The notes beneath the pieces were generated by a model. It had not been told where the DNA came from. It searched no databases and saw nothing but the letters and a program-made list of their open reading frames with translations. Below are positions 8,619 to 18,049 of a DNA stretch of 64,000 bases, piece after piece. Position 1 is the first letter of the stretch. Each line of letters starts with the position of its first letter. A program made the translations under genes and the position numbers. Source of the DNA: Vibrio sp. AND4. Its GTDB lineage: Bacteria > Pseudomonadota > Gammaproteobacteria > Enterobacterales > Vibrionaceae. Location: assembly GCF_000171815.1 (NCBI RefSeq), contig NZ_ABGR01000009.1:1-64000 (forward strand), in the 5' to 3' direction.

Positions 8619-9545
8619 TTATTCGGAGCGGTGACTCTCCACAGCCTTACGCAGGAAGCCGTCTTGCTGATGAAGGTGCTGACGAGCTGAGTCGATATCG
8701 AGATCGGTTAGGATCATCAATATCGCTAACTTTACCTCATATTCCGTTTGTTTGAGCACTTCGCTCGCTCTCTCTTCACTGCATTCAGTCGCTTGCATCA
8801 CAATACGTGAGGCACGTGCGACGAGTTTATTGTTGGTTGCTTTTACATCGACCATGAGGTTTTGGTAGCTTTTTCCCAACCGGATCATGCTCGCTGTGGT
8901 CAACATGTTTAGGACCAGTTTCTGTGCGGTCCCTGATTTTAAACGTGTTGATCCTGTTAAGGCTTCTGGACCGACGACTGGGCAAATCGCGATGTGAGCA
9001 ATATCGGCAATGGGAGAATCTGGGTTGCAAGACAGCGCCACCGTAGTCGCACCAATTTCGTTGGCATATTCCAAACCGCCAATCACATAAGGCGTGCGTC
9101 CACTGGCGGCGATACCGACCACCACGTCGCGGCTGGTAAACTTGATGTCTTTCAAATCTTGTTTGCCCAGAATGGGCGAGTCCTCCGCGCCCTCTTTGGC
9201 TTTAAGGATCGCCTCCGGTCCACCTGCAATCAAACCAATGACCATGTGGTCAGACACGCCGAATGTCGGCGGACATTCCGATGCATCAAGTACCCCTAAA
9301 CGACCGCTGGTGCCTGCACCCATGTAAATCAAACGACCGCCGACTTTAAATGCAGCGGTGATCTTATCCACGGCAAGGGCGATTTCTGGAAGTACTTTCT
9401 CGACCGCAAGCGGTACCAGTTTGTCTTGTTGGTTCAGACGCTGAACAATGTCGAGAGACGGTAATAAGTCGATGTCCATCGTATCTGGGTTGCGCCCTTC
9501 TGATACCAAGTGGGCAAGAGCAGCGATAAGCGCATCATTTGTCAT
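8619..9545 (-). CDS. murQ: N-acetylmuramic acid 6-phosphate etherase
   Basis: Cytosolic enzyme that cleaves the lactyl ether of MurNAc-6-P to give GlcNAc-6-P and D-lactate during peptidoglycan recycling. It has 308 residues with a SIS (sugar isomerase) domain: the [15 protein letters not shown] phosphate-binding loop near residue 77 and SASGRTPYV-like AASGRTPYV near 139. A C-terminal UBA-like helical segment follows. It lies 64 bp downstream of anmK on the same strand, so AnmK supplies its substrate. No MurP PTS gene is adjacent, indicating use for internally recycled anhydroMurNAc rather than import of free MurNAc. Confidence 0.96.
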   Translation of the reverse strand: MTNDALIAALAHLVSEGRNPDTMDIDLLPSLDIVQRLNQQDKLVPLAVEKVLPEIALAVDKITAAFKVGGRLIYMGAGTSGRLGVLDASECPPTFGVSDHMVIGLIAGGPEAILKAKEGAEDSPILGKQDLKDIKFTSRDVVVGIAASGRTPYVIGGLEYANEIGATTVALSCNPDSPIADIAHIAICPVVGPEALTGSTRLKSGTAQKLVLNMLTTASMIRLGKSYQNLMVDVKATNNKLVARASRIVMQATECSEERASEVLKQTEYEVKLAILMILTDLDIDSARQHLHQQDGFLRKAVESHRSE

Positions 9546-9609
9546 AGTCGTTCAAACCTTTTGAATACTGATTTCGTTTTCTCTTTAAACCGCATTTAAA
9601 GCAGCGGAT

Positions 9610-10737
9610 TTAGTTTTTAGGATAGAGCACACCGAGTGAAGCAAGATGGCTTGCGCCTGTTACTTCTGGTAGATTGCTCGGCAGTCCGTCGATGTATCGT
9701 TGAGCAAGCCAAGCAAACGCCATGGCTTCCATGTAATCGCCATCGACGCCTTTGTTATCGGTTGTTGCAACCTGCCACTGCGGCAGAAGTTCTGCTAAGC
9801 GTTGCATTAGTAGAGGGTTTCGCGCACCGCCGCCACAAACCAGTAGCTGCGGCTGTGGACCAAAAGTGAATTTCTTGACCTCATGTGCAATGGTCTGCGC
9901 CGAGTATTCACACAGTGTGCGCTGTACATCTTCTGCAGTAGTATTGTAGTGAGCTAACTGTTGGTGAAGCCAATCGATATTGAACCGCTCTCGCCCTGTG
10001 CTCTTAGGCGCCGATATGGTGAGGTAAGGCTCTGCTAAGAGTTGAGTTAGCAGTGCTGCATCGGTGTTGCCTTTCAGAGCAAATTCCGCATCTTTGTCGA
10101 AGCTTTGTCCAGTATGCTGTTCACACCATGCATCCATCAGCATGTTGCCCGGGCCGGTATCATAGCCGATCACCGCCTGCTCAGGGTGCAGTACCGAGAT
10201 ATTGGCAATTCCCCCAATGTTGAGCACTATGGTTGTCGAGTCTTGCATGGCGAAAATACGTTTATGAAAAGCAGGAACGAGCGGCGCACCTTGACCGCCT
10301 AACGCCATGTCTTTGCGACGAAAATCGGCCACGGTATCTATGCCTGTTTTGACGGCAATAATGTTGGCATCGCCCAGCTGGATGGTGAAAGGCAGATCGC
10401 CAATTGGCTGGTGGAACACGGTTTGACCATGATTGCCAATCGCTCGGATTTGTTCAGCAGAATAGCCAGACTTATTCAATAGCTGTAACACCGCATCAGC
10501 AAACAGGTGACCAAGCTGATGATCAAGTTCTCCAATGGCTTTGAGGTTTGTGTCTTGCCCTGTGCAAATCGAAAACAGCGTTTGCTTAATAGAGGCTGGC
10601 ATTGGGTAGTCATCGCACGCGATTAAGCGTACTCGGTTCTCGTCGATTTCAACCAGTGCGGTATCTACGCCATCCATGCTGGTTCCAGACATCACACCGA
10701 TATACAGTTTGTTAAGATTCACAGCCAATTCCGTCAA
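9610..10737 (-). CDS. anmK: Anhydro-N-acetylmuramic acid kinase
   Basis: Phosphorylates and opens 1,6-anhydroMurNAc to MurNAc-6-P, feeding MurQ. It has 375 residues, the family length. It carries the N-terminal ATP-binding GVMSGTSMDGVD, the LGGQGAPLVPAFH block, GGIANIS, YDTGPGNMLMDAW, and CGGGARNPLL near the C terminus, all typical of AnmK. It is divergent from nagZ, whose product releases the anhydro sugar, so the three genes form one recycling unit split over two strands. Start ATG at 10737; a downstream Met would remove the conserved first strand. Confidence 0.96.
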   Translation of the reverse strand: MTELAVNLNKLYIGVMSGTSMDGVDTALVEIDENRVRLIACDDYPMPASIKQTLFSICTGQDTNLKAIGELDHQLGHLFADAVLQLLNKSGYSAEQIRAIGNHGQTVFHQPIGDLPFTIQLGDANIIAVKTGIDTVADFRRKDMALGGQGAPLVPAFHKRIFAMQDSTTIVLNIGGIANISVLHPEQAVIGYDTGPGNMLMDAWCEQHTGQSFDKDAEFALKGNTDAALLTQLLAEPYLTISAPKSTGRERFNIDWLHQQLAHYNTTAEDVQRTLCEYSAQTIAHEVKKFTFGPQPQLLVCGGGARNPLLMQRLAELLPQWQVATTDNKGVDGDYMEAMAFAWLAQRYIDGLPSNLPEVTGASHLASLGVLYPKN

Positions 10738-10822
10738 TTCTTTAATTCACTTATTGTAAAGCAATTCTTAAGCGAATAACCTCATCGAATACGAGATATT
10801 CAGCTGATTTTGAGGAGAAAAG

Positions 10823-11806
10823 ATGGGACCGTTATGGGTTGATGTTGCAGGCTGCGAGTTAACAGCAGAAGACAGAGAAATTTTGGAGCATCCAACGGTT
10901 GGTGGCTTGATTTTATTTACGCGTAACTACCATGATAGCAAGCAGCTTCACGCTCTTACCCAATCTATCCGAAAAGCGGCTAAGCGGCCGATTTTGATTG
11001 GTGTTGATCAAGAAGGTGGGCGTGTTCAGCGTTTCCGCGAAGGTTTCTCGCCCATTCCCGCTGCAGATGAATACGCCAAGCACAAAAACAGTGAAGAGTT
11101 GGCACGAATGGGCGGTTGGTTGATGGCGGCCGAGCTGATTGCTCATGACATCGATTTGAGCTTCGCACCAGTGCTGGATAAAGGCCACCAGTGTAAAGCG
11201 ATTGGCAGTCGTGCCTTTGGTGAAGATATTGATACCATTTTGCGCCATAGCTCTGCTTATATGCTGGGGATGAGGAGTGTCGGTATGGCAACAACGGGTA
11301 AGCACTTCCCGGGGCATGGTGGTGTCATTGCTGATTCTCACCTAGAGACGCCATACGACGAGCGCAGTGATATTTTCGAGCAAGATATGGCCATTTTCAA
11401 AGCGCAAATCGATGCTGGCATCTTGGATGCGATGATGCCTGCTCATGTTATTTTCCCCAATTATGATGCCCAACCCGCAAGTGGCTCTGAATATTGGTTA
11501 AAACAAATCTTGCGCCAGCAACTTGGTTTTAAGGGATTGATCTTCTCTGATGATTTGACCATGGAAGGTGCCGCAATCATGGGCGGGCCTGGCGAGCGCG
11601 GTGTACAAGCATTAAACGCTGGCTGTGACATGCTGTTGGTTTGTAATAAGCGCGACGCGCAAGTCGAAGTGCTGGATAAACTCCCGATCACGTCTGTTCC
11701 TCTTGCTGATGCCTTGTTGAAGAAACAAAGCTTCTCACTCAGTGAGCTAAAATTGTCTCAAGAATGGAAAGAGGCGACCGAGGCCATGAAACCATTGACT
11801 GATTAA
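10823..11806 (+). CDS. nagZ: Beta-N-acetylhexosaminidase NagZ
   Basis: Cytosolic family 3 glycoside hydrolase that removes GlcNAc from GlcNAc-anhydroMurNAc peptides in cell-wall recycling. It has 327 residues. Visible signatures are DQEGGRVQR, the long KHFPGHG catalytic loop (residues about 159-165 with the general acid His), and FSDDLTMEG containing the nucleophile Asp. The ATG at 10823 is preceded by GAGGAG at 10811-10816. In other gammaproteobacteria NagZ products induce AmpC beta-lactamase; no ampR or ampC is in the window. Confidence 0.96.
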   Translation: MGPLWVDVAGCELTAEDREILEHPTVGGLILFTRNYHDSKQLHALTQSIRKAAKRPILIGVDQEGGRVQRFREGFSPIPAADEYAKHKNSEELARMGGWLMAAELIAHDIDLSFAPVLDKGHQCKAIGSRAFGEDIDTILRHSSAYMLGMRSVGMATTGKHFPGHGGVIADSHLETPYDERSDIFEQDMAIFKAQIDAGILDAMMPAHVIFPNYDAQPASGSEYWLKQILRQQLGFKGLIFSDDLTMEGAAIMGGPGERGVQALNAGCDMLLVCNKRDAQVEVLDKLPITSVPLADALLKKQSFSLSELKLSQEWKEATEAMKPLTD

Positions 11807-11874
11807 CTTAAGCTTTAACCCATAAGTAATGGTTTGTTTGGGGGTGTGAACAAGCTGTCGAAAACATCCAGTGA

Positions 11875-11907
11875 AAGCCGAAGCGCTCCGTGCTTCGGCT
11901 TTTTTTC
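11875..11907 (+). terminator. Terminator after nagZ
   Basis: Stem AAGCCGAAGC / GCTTCGGCTT with a 7-base loop, followed by six Ts. Confidence 0.9.
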
Positions 11908-11912
11908 TTTGA

Positions 11913-11930
11913 TGTAAAGTTAAATTTACA
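11913..11930 (+). promoter_or_regulatory. Strong TyrR box upstream of aroF
   Basis: TGTAAA-N6-TTTACA, an exact match to the TyrR consensus as I know it, lying about 25 bp upstream of the -35 (TTGAAA 11955-11960). Confidence 0.85.
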
Positions 11931-11954
11931 CCAAATGTTTTTTATTATGTACGG

Positions 11955-11982
11955 TTGAAATTCTTTTTTAGCCTGTTATCTT
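11955..11982 (+). promoter_or_regulatory. Candidate aroF sigma-70 promoter
   Basis: TTGAAA (11955-11960), 16-bp spacer, TATCTT (11977-11982). It is flanked by the two TyrR boxes. Confidence 0.55.
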
Positions 11983-12021
11983 ATCGATAAAGCTTAGTTA
12001 TCTCGCCAAAAAGTGGTTGGA

Positions 12022-12039
12022 TGTAAAATTTAATGTACA
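12022..12039 (+). promoter_or_regulatory. Second TyrR box, just before the aroF start
   Basis: TGTAAA-N6-TGTACA matches the TyrR consensus at 11 of 12 positions and lies 10 bp before the preferred ATG at 12050. Its position downstream of the promoter suits repression. Confidence 0.65.
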
Positions 12040-12049
12040 GGTTAGAGTC

Positions 12050-13123
12050 ATGCAGAAAAGTGAATTGAGCAACATCAACATCAGTGAAGAGCAAGTTCTG
12101 ATCACGCCAGAGGAGCTTAAAATGAAGCTTCCGCTGAGCGATAAAGCTCGTCGTTTCATTCAAGAGTCTCGTCAAACCATTGCTGACATCATTCATAAGA
12201 AAGATCATCGTTTGCTTGTTGTATGTGGACCATGTTCTATCCATGACGTAGAGGCAGCGAAGGATTACGCTAAGCGTCTAAAAGCTCTTGCCGAACAACT
12301 AAGCGACCAACTGTACATTGTCATGCGTGTTTACTTTGAAAAGCCTCGAACCACGGTAGGCTGGAAAGGCTTGATCAATGACCCACATCTCGATGGTAGC
12401 TTCGATATTGAACATGGTCTGCATGTTGGTCGTGAACTTCTCGTTGAATTGGCCGAGATGGAAATCCCGCTAGCAACCGAAGCACTTGATCCAATCAGCC
12501 CGCAATACCTAGCGGATACCTTTAGCTGGGCTGCGATCGGCGCTCGTACGACTGAATCACAAACACACCGTGAGATGGCAAGTGGTCTTTCAATGCCTAT
12601 CGGCTTTAAGAATGGTACGGATGGCAGCTTGGCAACCGCTGTTAATGCGATGCAAGCGGCTTCTTCTGGTCACCGTTTCATGGGGATTAACCGCGAAGGC
12701 CAAGTGGCGCTCCTGACCACGCAAGGTAACCCGAATGGTCACGTGATTCTGCGTGGTGGTAAGCAAACTAACTATGATTCAGTATCCGTGACTGAATGTG
12801 AGCAAGAAATGGCGAAGTCTGGTCTTGATGCCTCATTGATGGTCGACTGTAGCCACGCTAACTCGCGCAAAGATTACCGTCGTCAGCCATTAGTGGCCGA
12901 GGATGTGATTCACCAAATCCGTGAAGGTAACAAGTCAATCATAGGCTTGATGATTGAGAGCCATATTAATGAGGGTAACCAAGCTTCTGACCTTGCTCTT
13001 GAAGAGATGAAATACGGCGTATCGATCACCGACGCATGTATCAATTGGGAGTCAACTGAGGCACTATTACGTCATGCACACGAAGAGTTGGTGCCTTTCT
13101 TAGAGAATCGCCTTAAAGGCTAA
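12050..13123 (+). CDS. aroF: 3-deoxy-7-phosphoheptulonate synthase, Tyr-sensitive type (AroF)
   Basis: Condenses PEP and erythrose-4-P to DAHP, the first step to chorismate. It has 357 residues from the ATG at 12050, and its N terminus MQKSELSNINISEEQVL parallels E. coli AroF. Class I signatures include VVCGPCSIHD, YFEKPRTTVGWKG, IGARTTESQ, GFKNGTDGS and MVDCSHANS (metal ligand His). A TTG 33 bp upstream keeps the frame open but would put a TyrR box inside the gene. It is followed by tyrA, as in the enteric aroF-tyrA operon, supporting the tyrosine-controlled isoenzyme. Feedback specificity itself is inferred. Confidence 0.95.
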   Translation: MQKSELSNINISEEQVLITPEELKMKLPLSDKARRFIQESRQTIADIIHKKDHRLLVVCGPCSIHDVEAAKDYAKRLKALAEQLSDQLYIVMRVYFEKPRTTVGWKGLINDPHLDGSFDIEHGLHVGRELLVELAEMEIPLATEALDPISPQYLADTFSWAAIGARTTESQTHREMASGLSMPIGFKNGTDGSLATAVNAMQAASSGHRFMGINREGQVALLTTQGNPNGHVILRGGKQTNYDSVSVTECEQEMAKSGLDASLMVDCSHANSRKDYRRQPLVAEDVIHQIREGNKSIIGLMIESHINEGNQASDLALEEMKYGVSITDACINWESTEALLRHAHEELVPFLENRLKG

Positions 13124-13148
13124 AACGGAACTTATTTAAGGAACATCG

Positions 13149-14276
13149 ATGGCAGTTGAACTTAACGCATTACGTGATCAAATTGATGCAGTCGACAAGC
13201 AAATGTTACAGCTATTGGCTCAGCGTTTAGCATTAGTAGAGAAAGTGGGGGAAGTAAAAAGCCAACACGGTTTGCCAATCTATGTCCCAGATCGTGAGGC
13301 TGCCATGTTAGCGTCACGACGTGCTGAAGCTGAAAAAATGGGTATTCCTCCACAGCTGATTGAAGACATTCTGCGTCGAACCATGCGTGAGTCTTATGCC
13401 AGCGAGAAAGATTCGGGCTTTAAGTGCTTAAATCCTGAATTACGTTCTGTGGTCATTATTGGTGGTCATGGCCAGTTAGGTCGTCTGTTTGGTCGAATGT
13501 TCAAACTATCTGGCTATCAAGTAAAGGTGTTGGGGAGTCAAGACTGGGGCCAAGCTGACGAGATTTTAAAAGAAGCAGGCCTTGTGGTCGTCACCGTACC
13601 AATCCACTTAACTGAAGAGGTGATTGGGCAGCTCGGCAATCTGCCAGCGGACTGTATTTTATGTGACCTTACGTCGGTGAAGTCCAAGCCACTGCAAGCG
13701 ATGCTGGATGTGCACCAAGGTCCGGTGGTTGGTCTGCACCCAATGTTTGGTCCAGATGTCCCAAGCCTAGCAAAACAGGTAATTGTGTATTGTGATGGCC
13801 GTAGCACCGAGCAATACCAATGGCTATTGCAACAGTTTGGTATTTGGGGCGCAAGTCTGTGTCAAATCGATGCGCAGGAGCACGATCATGGTATGACATT
13901 GATTCAGGCGCTGCGTCACTTTACTTCGTTTGCTTACGGTATGCACTTGAGCAAAGAAAATCCAAATATCGAGCAACTGTTGAAGTTAAGCTCGCCCATT
14001 TACCGTCTAGAATTAGCCATGGTAGGGCGCCTGTTTGGTCAGGATCCGAATCTATACGGTGATATCATTCTTTCATCGCAAGAAAACATCGATATGATCA
14101 AGCGCTTCCACCAACGTTTCGGTGAGGCTCTAGATATCTTAGATAGCAAAGACAAAGCAGAGTTTGTCCAAAGCTTTGAACAAGTGAGCGGTTGGTTTGG
14201 CGATTACTCGCAGCAATTTATGAATGAGAGTCAGAACCTACTCAAACAAGCGAACGATAATCTTCATCGCGGATAA
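13149..14276 (+). CDS. tyrA: Bifunctional chorismate mutase/prephenate dehydrogenase (T-protein)
   Basis: Converts chorismate to prephenate and then to 4-hydroxyphenylpyruvate for tyrosine synthesis. It has 375 residues; the E. coli protein has 373. Residues 1-90 form the AroQ chorismate mutase domain ([19 protein letters not shown]). A Rossmann NAD-binding motif, [13 protein letters not shown], follows near residue 100, then the dehydrogenase with HPMFGPD and an [14 protein letters not shown] helix. AAGGA lies 7 bases before the ATG and 13 bp after aroF, so both are one transcript under TyrR. Confidence 0.97.
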   Translation: MAVELNALRDQIDAVDKQMLQLLAQRLALVEKVGEVKSQHGLPIYVPDREAAMLASRRAEAEKMGIPPQLIEDILRRTMRESYASEKDSGFKCLNPELRSVVIIGGHGQLGRLFGRMFKLSGYQVKVLGSQDWGQADEILKEAGLVVVTVPIHLTEEVIGQLGNLPADCILCDLTSVKSKPLQAMLDVHQGPVVGLHPMFGPDVPSLAKQVIVYCDGRSTEQYQWLLQQFGIWGASLCQIDAQEHDHGMTLIQALRHFTSFAYGMHLSKENPNIEQLLKLSSPIYRLELAMVGRLFGQDPNLYGDIILSSQENIDMIKRFHQRFGEALDILDSKDKAEFVQSFEQVSGWFGDYSQQFMNESQNLLKQANDNLHRG

Positions 14277-14296
14277 GCATCGATTGTAACTACCAA

Positions 14297-14323
14297 AAGA
14301 GCAGCTCACGGGCTGCTCTTTTT
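14297..14323. terminator. Terminator after tyrA
   Basis: Stem AAGAGCAGC / GCTGCTCTT followed by Ts; it can also serve the converging M23 gene. Confidence 0.88.
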
Positions 14324-14344
14324 CATTCGCAGTCTTAGAAACGA

Positions 14345-15346
14345 TCAGTTGGTCGAAGTGCCACTCTTGTCTTCACTCGATACTGTGCTGATGCTGGTAT
14401 CACGATATGGAGAGTTGGTTAAGCTGATCTGCAGGCGAACCACATTATCAATCAACTCAATCAATGGTCCCCATTTCACCATCTTCTCTTTTTCAAACAC
14501 CGAGTTGAAGTTTTCTGGTGTCCAATCCATTAAGTAACGTGGATTTAAAGTGCGACCAAGAAAGCGTACCTCGTAATGAAGGTGTGGGCCAGTTGAGTGA
14601 CCCGAGTTACCACATTCCGCAATGACATCACCTTTACTGACAAACTCGCCATTTTTTACACTGAACTTATTTAGGTGGGCAAAGGAGCTTGAAAAACCAA
14701 ATGAATGACGCAAAGTCAAATAGTTACCGTAGCCATGATTGCCTCGACGTACGGTTTCTACGACTCCATCCGCTGGTGCAAGAATGTCTTCACCACGCTT
14801 ACAAGTTAAGTCGATCCCCTTGTGTATATGACGTTTACCCGAAATAGGGTTAATGCGGCTGCCATATGGAGACGAGATACGCTGATACGTCATCGGACTG
14901 TCGTTTGGGATCAGACGGAACATGGTGGCACGAACGGCGGAGTCAATTGCAGCAGCATCGATACGTTCTTCTAGCGCGAGGCTATTCTCTTCACCTACTA
15001 CTTCTTCATCGGCAAGGCCTAAGACCGATTCCACATCAAATACACGCTTGCCTAACAGTTGAATCTGGTTATTTTTATCCGCAAGAGATTGAGACAGAGA
15101 GTGGTTGGTATCGAGCTGCTCTTGGTACAAAGCTTTAATTTCAGCTTTCTCACTTTTTAGTCTAGCGATAGTCTGACTAAAGGCCTGAGTATCGTGAACC
15201 TGTTTTTGGTTTAAATACCATGCGCTACCGATGACAGCGGGCAGTGCAATAACGGATACACAGATAGCGAGAGTCGGGAGGCGACTCAAATAAAATTGCT
15301 GGATCCCATCTTTTGTCGGGATCTGTATGATGATTTTTTTAGACAT
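14345..15346 (-). CDS. M23 (LytM) family peptidoglycan endopeptidase, membrane anchored
   Basis: Likely zinc D,D-endopeptidase acting on peptidoglycan crosslinks. It has 333 residues: a short cytoplasmic segment, one membrane helix (about 23-45), a coiled-coil stretch (about 55-110, rich in KSEKAEIKALYQEQ-like heptads), then the M23 domain. Zinc and catalytic residues are present: HKGIDLTC (about 175-182, HxxxD) and GPHLHYEV (HxH, about 252). It therefore looks catalytically active, unlike EnvC/NlpD-type activators. It is 29 bp from the PilZ gene upstream and probably co-transcribed. I cannot assign it to a named Vibrio endopeptidase (ShyA/B/C). Confidence 0.88.
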   Translation of the reverse strand: MSKKIIIQIPTKDGIQQFYLSRLPTLAICVSVIALPAVIGSAWYLNQKQVHDTQAFSQTIARLKSEKAEIKALYQEQLDTNHSLSQSLADKNNQIQLLGKRVFDVESVLGLADEEVVGEENSLALEERIDAAAIDSAVRATMFRLIPNDSPMTYQRISSPYGSRINPISGKRHIHKGIDLTCKRGEDILAPADGVVETVRRGNHGYGNYLTLRHSFGFSSSFAHLNKFSVKNGEFVSKGDVIAECGNSGHSTGPHLHYEVRFLGRTLNPRYLMDWTPENFNSVFEKEKMVKWGPLIELIDNVVRLQISLTNSPYRDTSISTVSSEDKSGTSTN

Positions 15347-15375
15347 GATTATGGTTACTAAAGCAGGCGGTCAAT

Positions 15376-15744
15376 TTATTCTTCTCCTAAATTGGCGAGG
15401 TGTTCTAACTCTCGATGAAGAAGCTCGTCGTTGCCTACGTTCAATTCGATAAACCGTTTGAGCTGGCTAATACTTTCCAGGTCTATGTTGTTTATCTTTA
15501 GCCGAATCTCATTACCCGTAATCAAAACGATACTGGCACGTAACTGCACCACTTGCTCTGATTGAGTAAATGAGAAACCGACTTCCACCGGAAGTGATAA
15601 ATCCAACGATTTTGCATCTTCAGTTTGTAATCGCAAACCATGCAATGACAGATCTTGAATTGTCGCTTGCATTACCGAGTCCCCTTGCTCAATTAAAGCG
15701 GGTGCTTGGTAGATGATGCGCGAAAAGCGTCGTCTCTCCGTCAT
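15376..15744 (-). CDS. PilZ domain protein (probable c-di-GMP receptor)
   Basis: 122-residue single-domain PilZ protein. The two c-di-GMP binding motifs are intact: RRRFSR (residues 3-8, RxxxR) and DLSLHGLRL (residues 31-36, [D/N]xSxxG). No other domain or signal peptide is present, so it should act in the cytosol through protein partners. It lies just upstream of the M23 endopeptidase gene on the same strand, suggesting that c-di-GMP may influence envelope remodelling, which is inference. The start is the ATG at 15744. Confidence 0.88.
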   Translation of the reverse strand: MTERRRFSRIIYQAPALIEQGDSVMQATIQDLSLHGLRLQTEDAKSLDLSLPVEVGFSFTQSEQVVQLRASIVLITGNEIRLKINNIDLESISQLKRFIELNVGNDELLHRELEHLANLGEE

Positions 15745-15991
15745 GAAGGTTCTCGTAAAGTATTTTAACTAGTGAAAGACTATAGCAAATAGTACAAAAT
15801 TTGTGCGGCCTTTGTTATTAAAATGTCGCCATAGCAACAGAGTTGGACTGGCTAATGGTCATGTTATTGACCTACTTCAGAGGCGTTCGGGCTATTTATT
15901 TAGCACCTACGACAAAGATCGCCATGATAGCGACCTTTGTACGAATTACAAGCTAGGGTAATTATACCGAATGTAAAACCTATAATTAAGG
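15745..15991. other. Intergenic region between PilZ gene and ettA
   Basis: 247 bp with no convincing ORF. It holds the PilZ promoter region and an imperfect hairpin at about 15911-15940 (ACAAAG..TCGC / GCGA..CTTTGT) that may end the ettA transcript, although it lacks a good T tract. Confidence 0.4.
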
Positions 15992-17659
15992 TTACTTCGA
16001 TACGCGCTTGTATTTGATGCGATGTGGTTCTGCTGCTTCAGGACCAAGGGTCTTCTTCAGCCATTCCATGTACTCGTTGTAGTTACCTTCGTAGAAGTTA
16101 ACTTGGCCTTCATCGCGGTAATCGATGATGTGGGTAGCGATACGGTCTAGGAACCAACGGTCGTGCGAGATAACCATTGCACAGCCCGGGAACTCGAGTA
16201 ATGCTTCTTCTAGTGCACGCAGTGTTTCAACGTCAAGGTCGTTGGTTGGTTCATCGAGTAGAAGTACGTTACCGCCTGCTTTCAGCAGTTTAGCAAGGTG
16301 TACTCGGTTGCGCTCACCACCTGAAAGCTCACCGATGATCTTCTGCTGATCTGAGCCTTTGAAGTTAAAACGTGAACAGTATGCACGAGCTGGGATTTCG
16401 AAGTTGTTGATCTTGATGATGTCAGCACCTTCAGAAATTTCTTGGAACACGGTGTTTTTGTCGTTCATTGAGTCACGGAACTGCTCAACAGACGCCAGTT
16501 TCACTGTTTCACCCAGTTCAATCGAGCCTGAATCTGGCTGCTCAGTGCCGCTTAGCATTTTAAATAGGGTCGATTTACCTGCACCGTTGGCACCGACGAT
16601 ACCCACGATAGCACCCTTAGGCATGCTGAACGATAGATCATCGATAAGAACGCGACCGTCGAATGACTTTGTCAGGTTGTTCACTTCGATCACTTTATCA
16701 CCGAGACGCTCACCCGGCGGGATGAACAGTTCGTTGGTTTCGTTACGTTTCTGGTGATCCGTGTTTTGTAGCTCTTCAAAGCGTGCCATACGTGCTTTTG
16801 ATTTTGCCTGACGACCTTTAGGATTTTGACGTACCCACTCAAGTTCTTTTTCAATGGTCTTTTGGCGAGCTTTTTCTTGAGAGGCTTCTTGTTGTAGACG
16901 CGCATCTTTCTGCTCTAACCAAGATGTGTAGTTACCTTCCCATGGGATACCTTCACCACGGTCAAGCTCTAGAATCCAACCTGCGGCGTTGTCTAGGAAG
17001 TAACGGTCGTGGGTAATCGCCACTACGGTACCATTGTAATCAACAAGGAAGCGCTCTAGCCATGCAACAGACTCTGCATCCAAGTGGTTGGTTGGTTCGT
17101 CTAGTAGCAGCATGTCTGGCTTTTCTAGCAACAGACGACAGATAGCTACACGGCGACGCTCACCACCTGATAGGTTTGCAATCTTTTGATCCCATTCAGG
17201 TAGACGAAGTGCATCCGCAGCGCGTTCTAGCGCGTTATCTAGGTTATGGCCGTCTTTCGCCTGAATGAGTGCTTCTAGTTCGCCTTGCTCTTTGGCCAGT
17301 GCGTCGAAATCTGCATCTGGTTCTGCATACGCAGCATATACCGCATCTAAACGCTTCAGTGCGTCTGCAACATCAGACACTGCTTCTTCAACGATTTCAC
17401 GAACTGTTTTGGACTCGTCGAGTATTGGTTCCTGAGGTAGGTATCCTACGTTCAGGCCTGGTTGAGGGCGCGCTTCACCATCGATATCAGTATCGATACC
17501 CGCCATGATACGTAGCAGTGTCGATTTACCTGCACCGTTCAGACCTAGAACACCGATTTTTGCGCCTGGGAAGAAGCTTAGAGAGATGTCTTTAAGAATT
17601 TGACGCTTAGGTGGCACGACTTTGCTCACCCGCGACATGGTATATACGTATTCAGCCAT
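15992..17659 (-). CDS. ettA: Energy-dependent translational throttle protein EttA (ABC-F)
   Basis: Ribosome-associated ABC-F ATPase that gates entry into the elongation cycle according to the ADP/ATP ratio. It has 555 residues, the same as E. coli EttA. There are two ABC domains without membrane segments: Walker A GLNGAGKST (about 39) and GANGAGKST (about 355), and signatures LSGGERRRVA and LSGGERNRVH, each followed by LLLDEPTNHLD or LLLDEPTNDLD. The linker (PtIM, about 240-320) is rich in Arg/Lys. It is monocistronic, with its own upstream region. Confidence 0.97.
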   Translation of the reverse strand: MAEYVYTMSRVSKVVPPKRQILKDISLSFFPGAKIGVLGLNGAGKSTLLRIMAGIDTDIDGEARPQPGLNVGYLPQEPILDESKTVREIVEEAVSDVADALKRLDAVYAAYAEPDADFDALAKEQGELEALIQAKDGHNLDNALERAADALRLPEWDQKIANLSGGERRRVAICRLLLEKPDMLLLDEPTNHLDAESVAWLERFLVDYNGTVVAITHDRYFLDNAAGWILELDRGEGIPWEGNYTSWLEQKDARLQQEASQEKARQKTIEKELEWVRQNPKGRQAKSKARMARFEELQNTDHQKRNETNELFIPPGERLGDKVIEVNNLTKSFDGRVLIDDLSFSMPKGAIVGIVGANGAGKSTLFKMLSGTEQPDSGSIELGETVKLASVEQFRDSMNDKNTVFQEISEGADIIKINNFEIPARAYCSRFNFKGSDQQKIIGELSGGERNRVHLAKLLKAGGNVLLLDEPTNDLDVETLRALEEALLEFPGCAMVISHDRWFLDRIATHIIDYRDEGQVNFYEGNYNEYMEWLKKTLGPEAAEPHRIKYKRVSK

Positions 17660-18049
17660 TGCCGATCGTTCCTAAATTAACTGTCATTTGAAGCGTCTAT
17701 TTTATACCAACTCCTTGAGTTTTGTTACCGCATTGCAAGAAATTAGCATCTGCTGCGATTTCTTCTTTATTACTGACCGGAAACTCACAATTTTAAGGTA
17801 TACACTTTTCTTATCACCTTGAATGCAAGCTAAGGCTGCATCGAAAAAGAGAATGGTCTCGAATTTTTTTGCTGAAAAGAGCTCAACATTTTCACGAGCA
17901 CGCAAAAGTTTCGCGAGTACAACATTTATTACATCTAGTCGCTTTACAATAACAACTTAATACGGTGTAAATAACCTTACAGCTTGTCACGCTTTGCATT
18001 CACCAGTGATAACAAGTTAAGGGATAAACGTCTGGGGAAAATGACGCAC
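17660..18049. other. Intergenic region ettA/slt
   Basis: About 390 bp between divergent genes. It holds the ettA upstream region and the slt promoter (see next entry). A 67-codon minus-strand frame at 17702-17905 has no ribosome-binding site or recognisable features and is not called. Confidence 0.5.
17943..17971 (+). promoter_or_regulatory. Candidate slt promoter
   Basis: TTTACA, exactly 17 bp, then TGTAAA. The two hexamers are also an inverted repeat, so the site could equally be an operator; the half-sites are in the opposite order to a TyrR box. Confidence 0.45.

Noticed and set aside
17702-17905. 67-codon minus-strand frame between ettA and slt
   Set aside because: No ribosome-binding site, atypical composition, and it covers the region needed for the ettA promoter.
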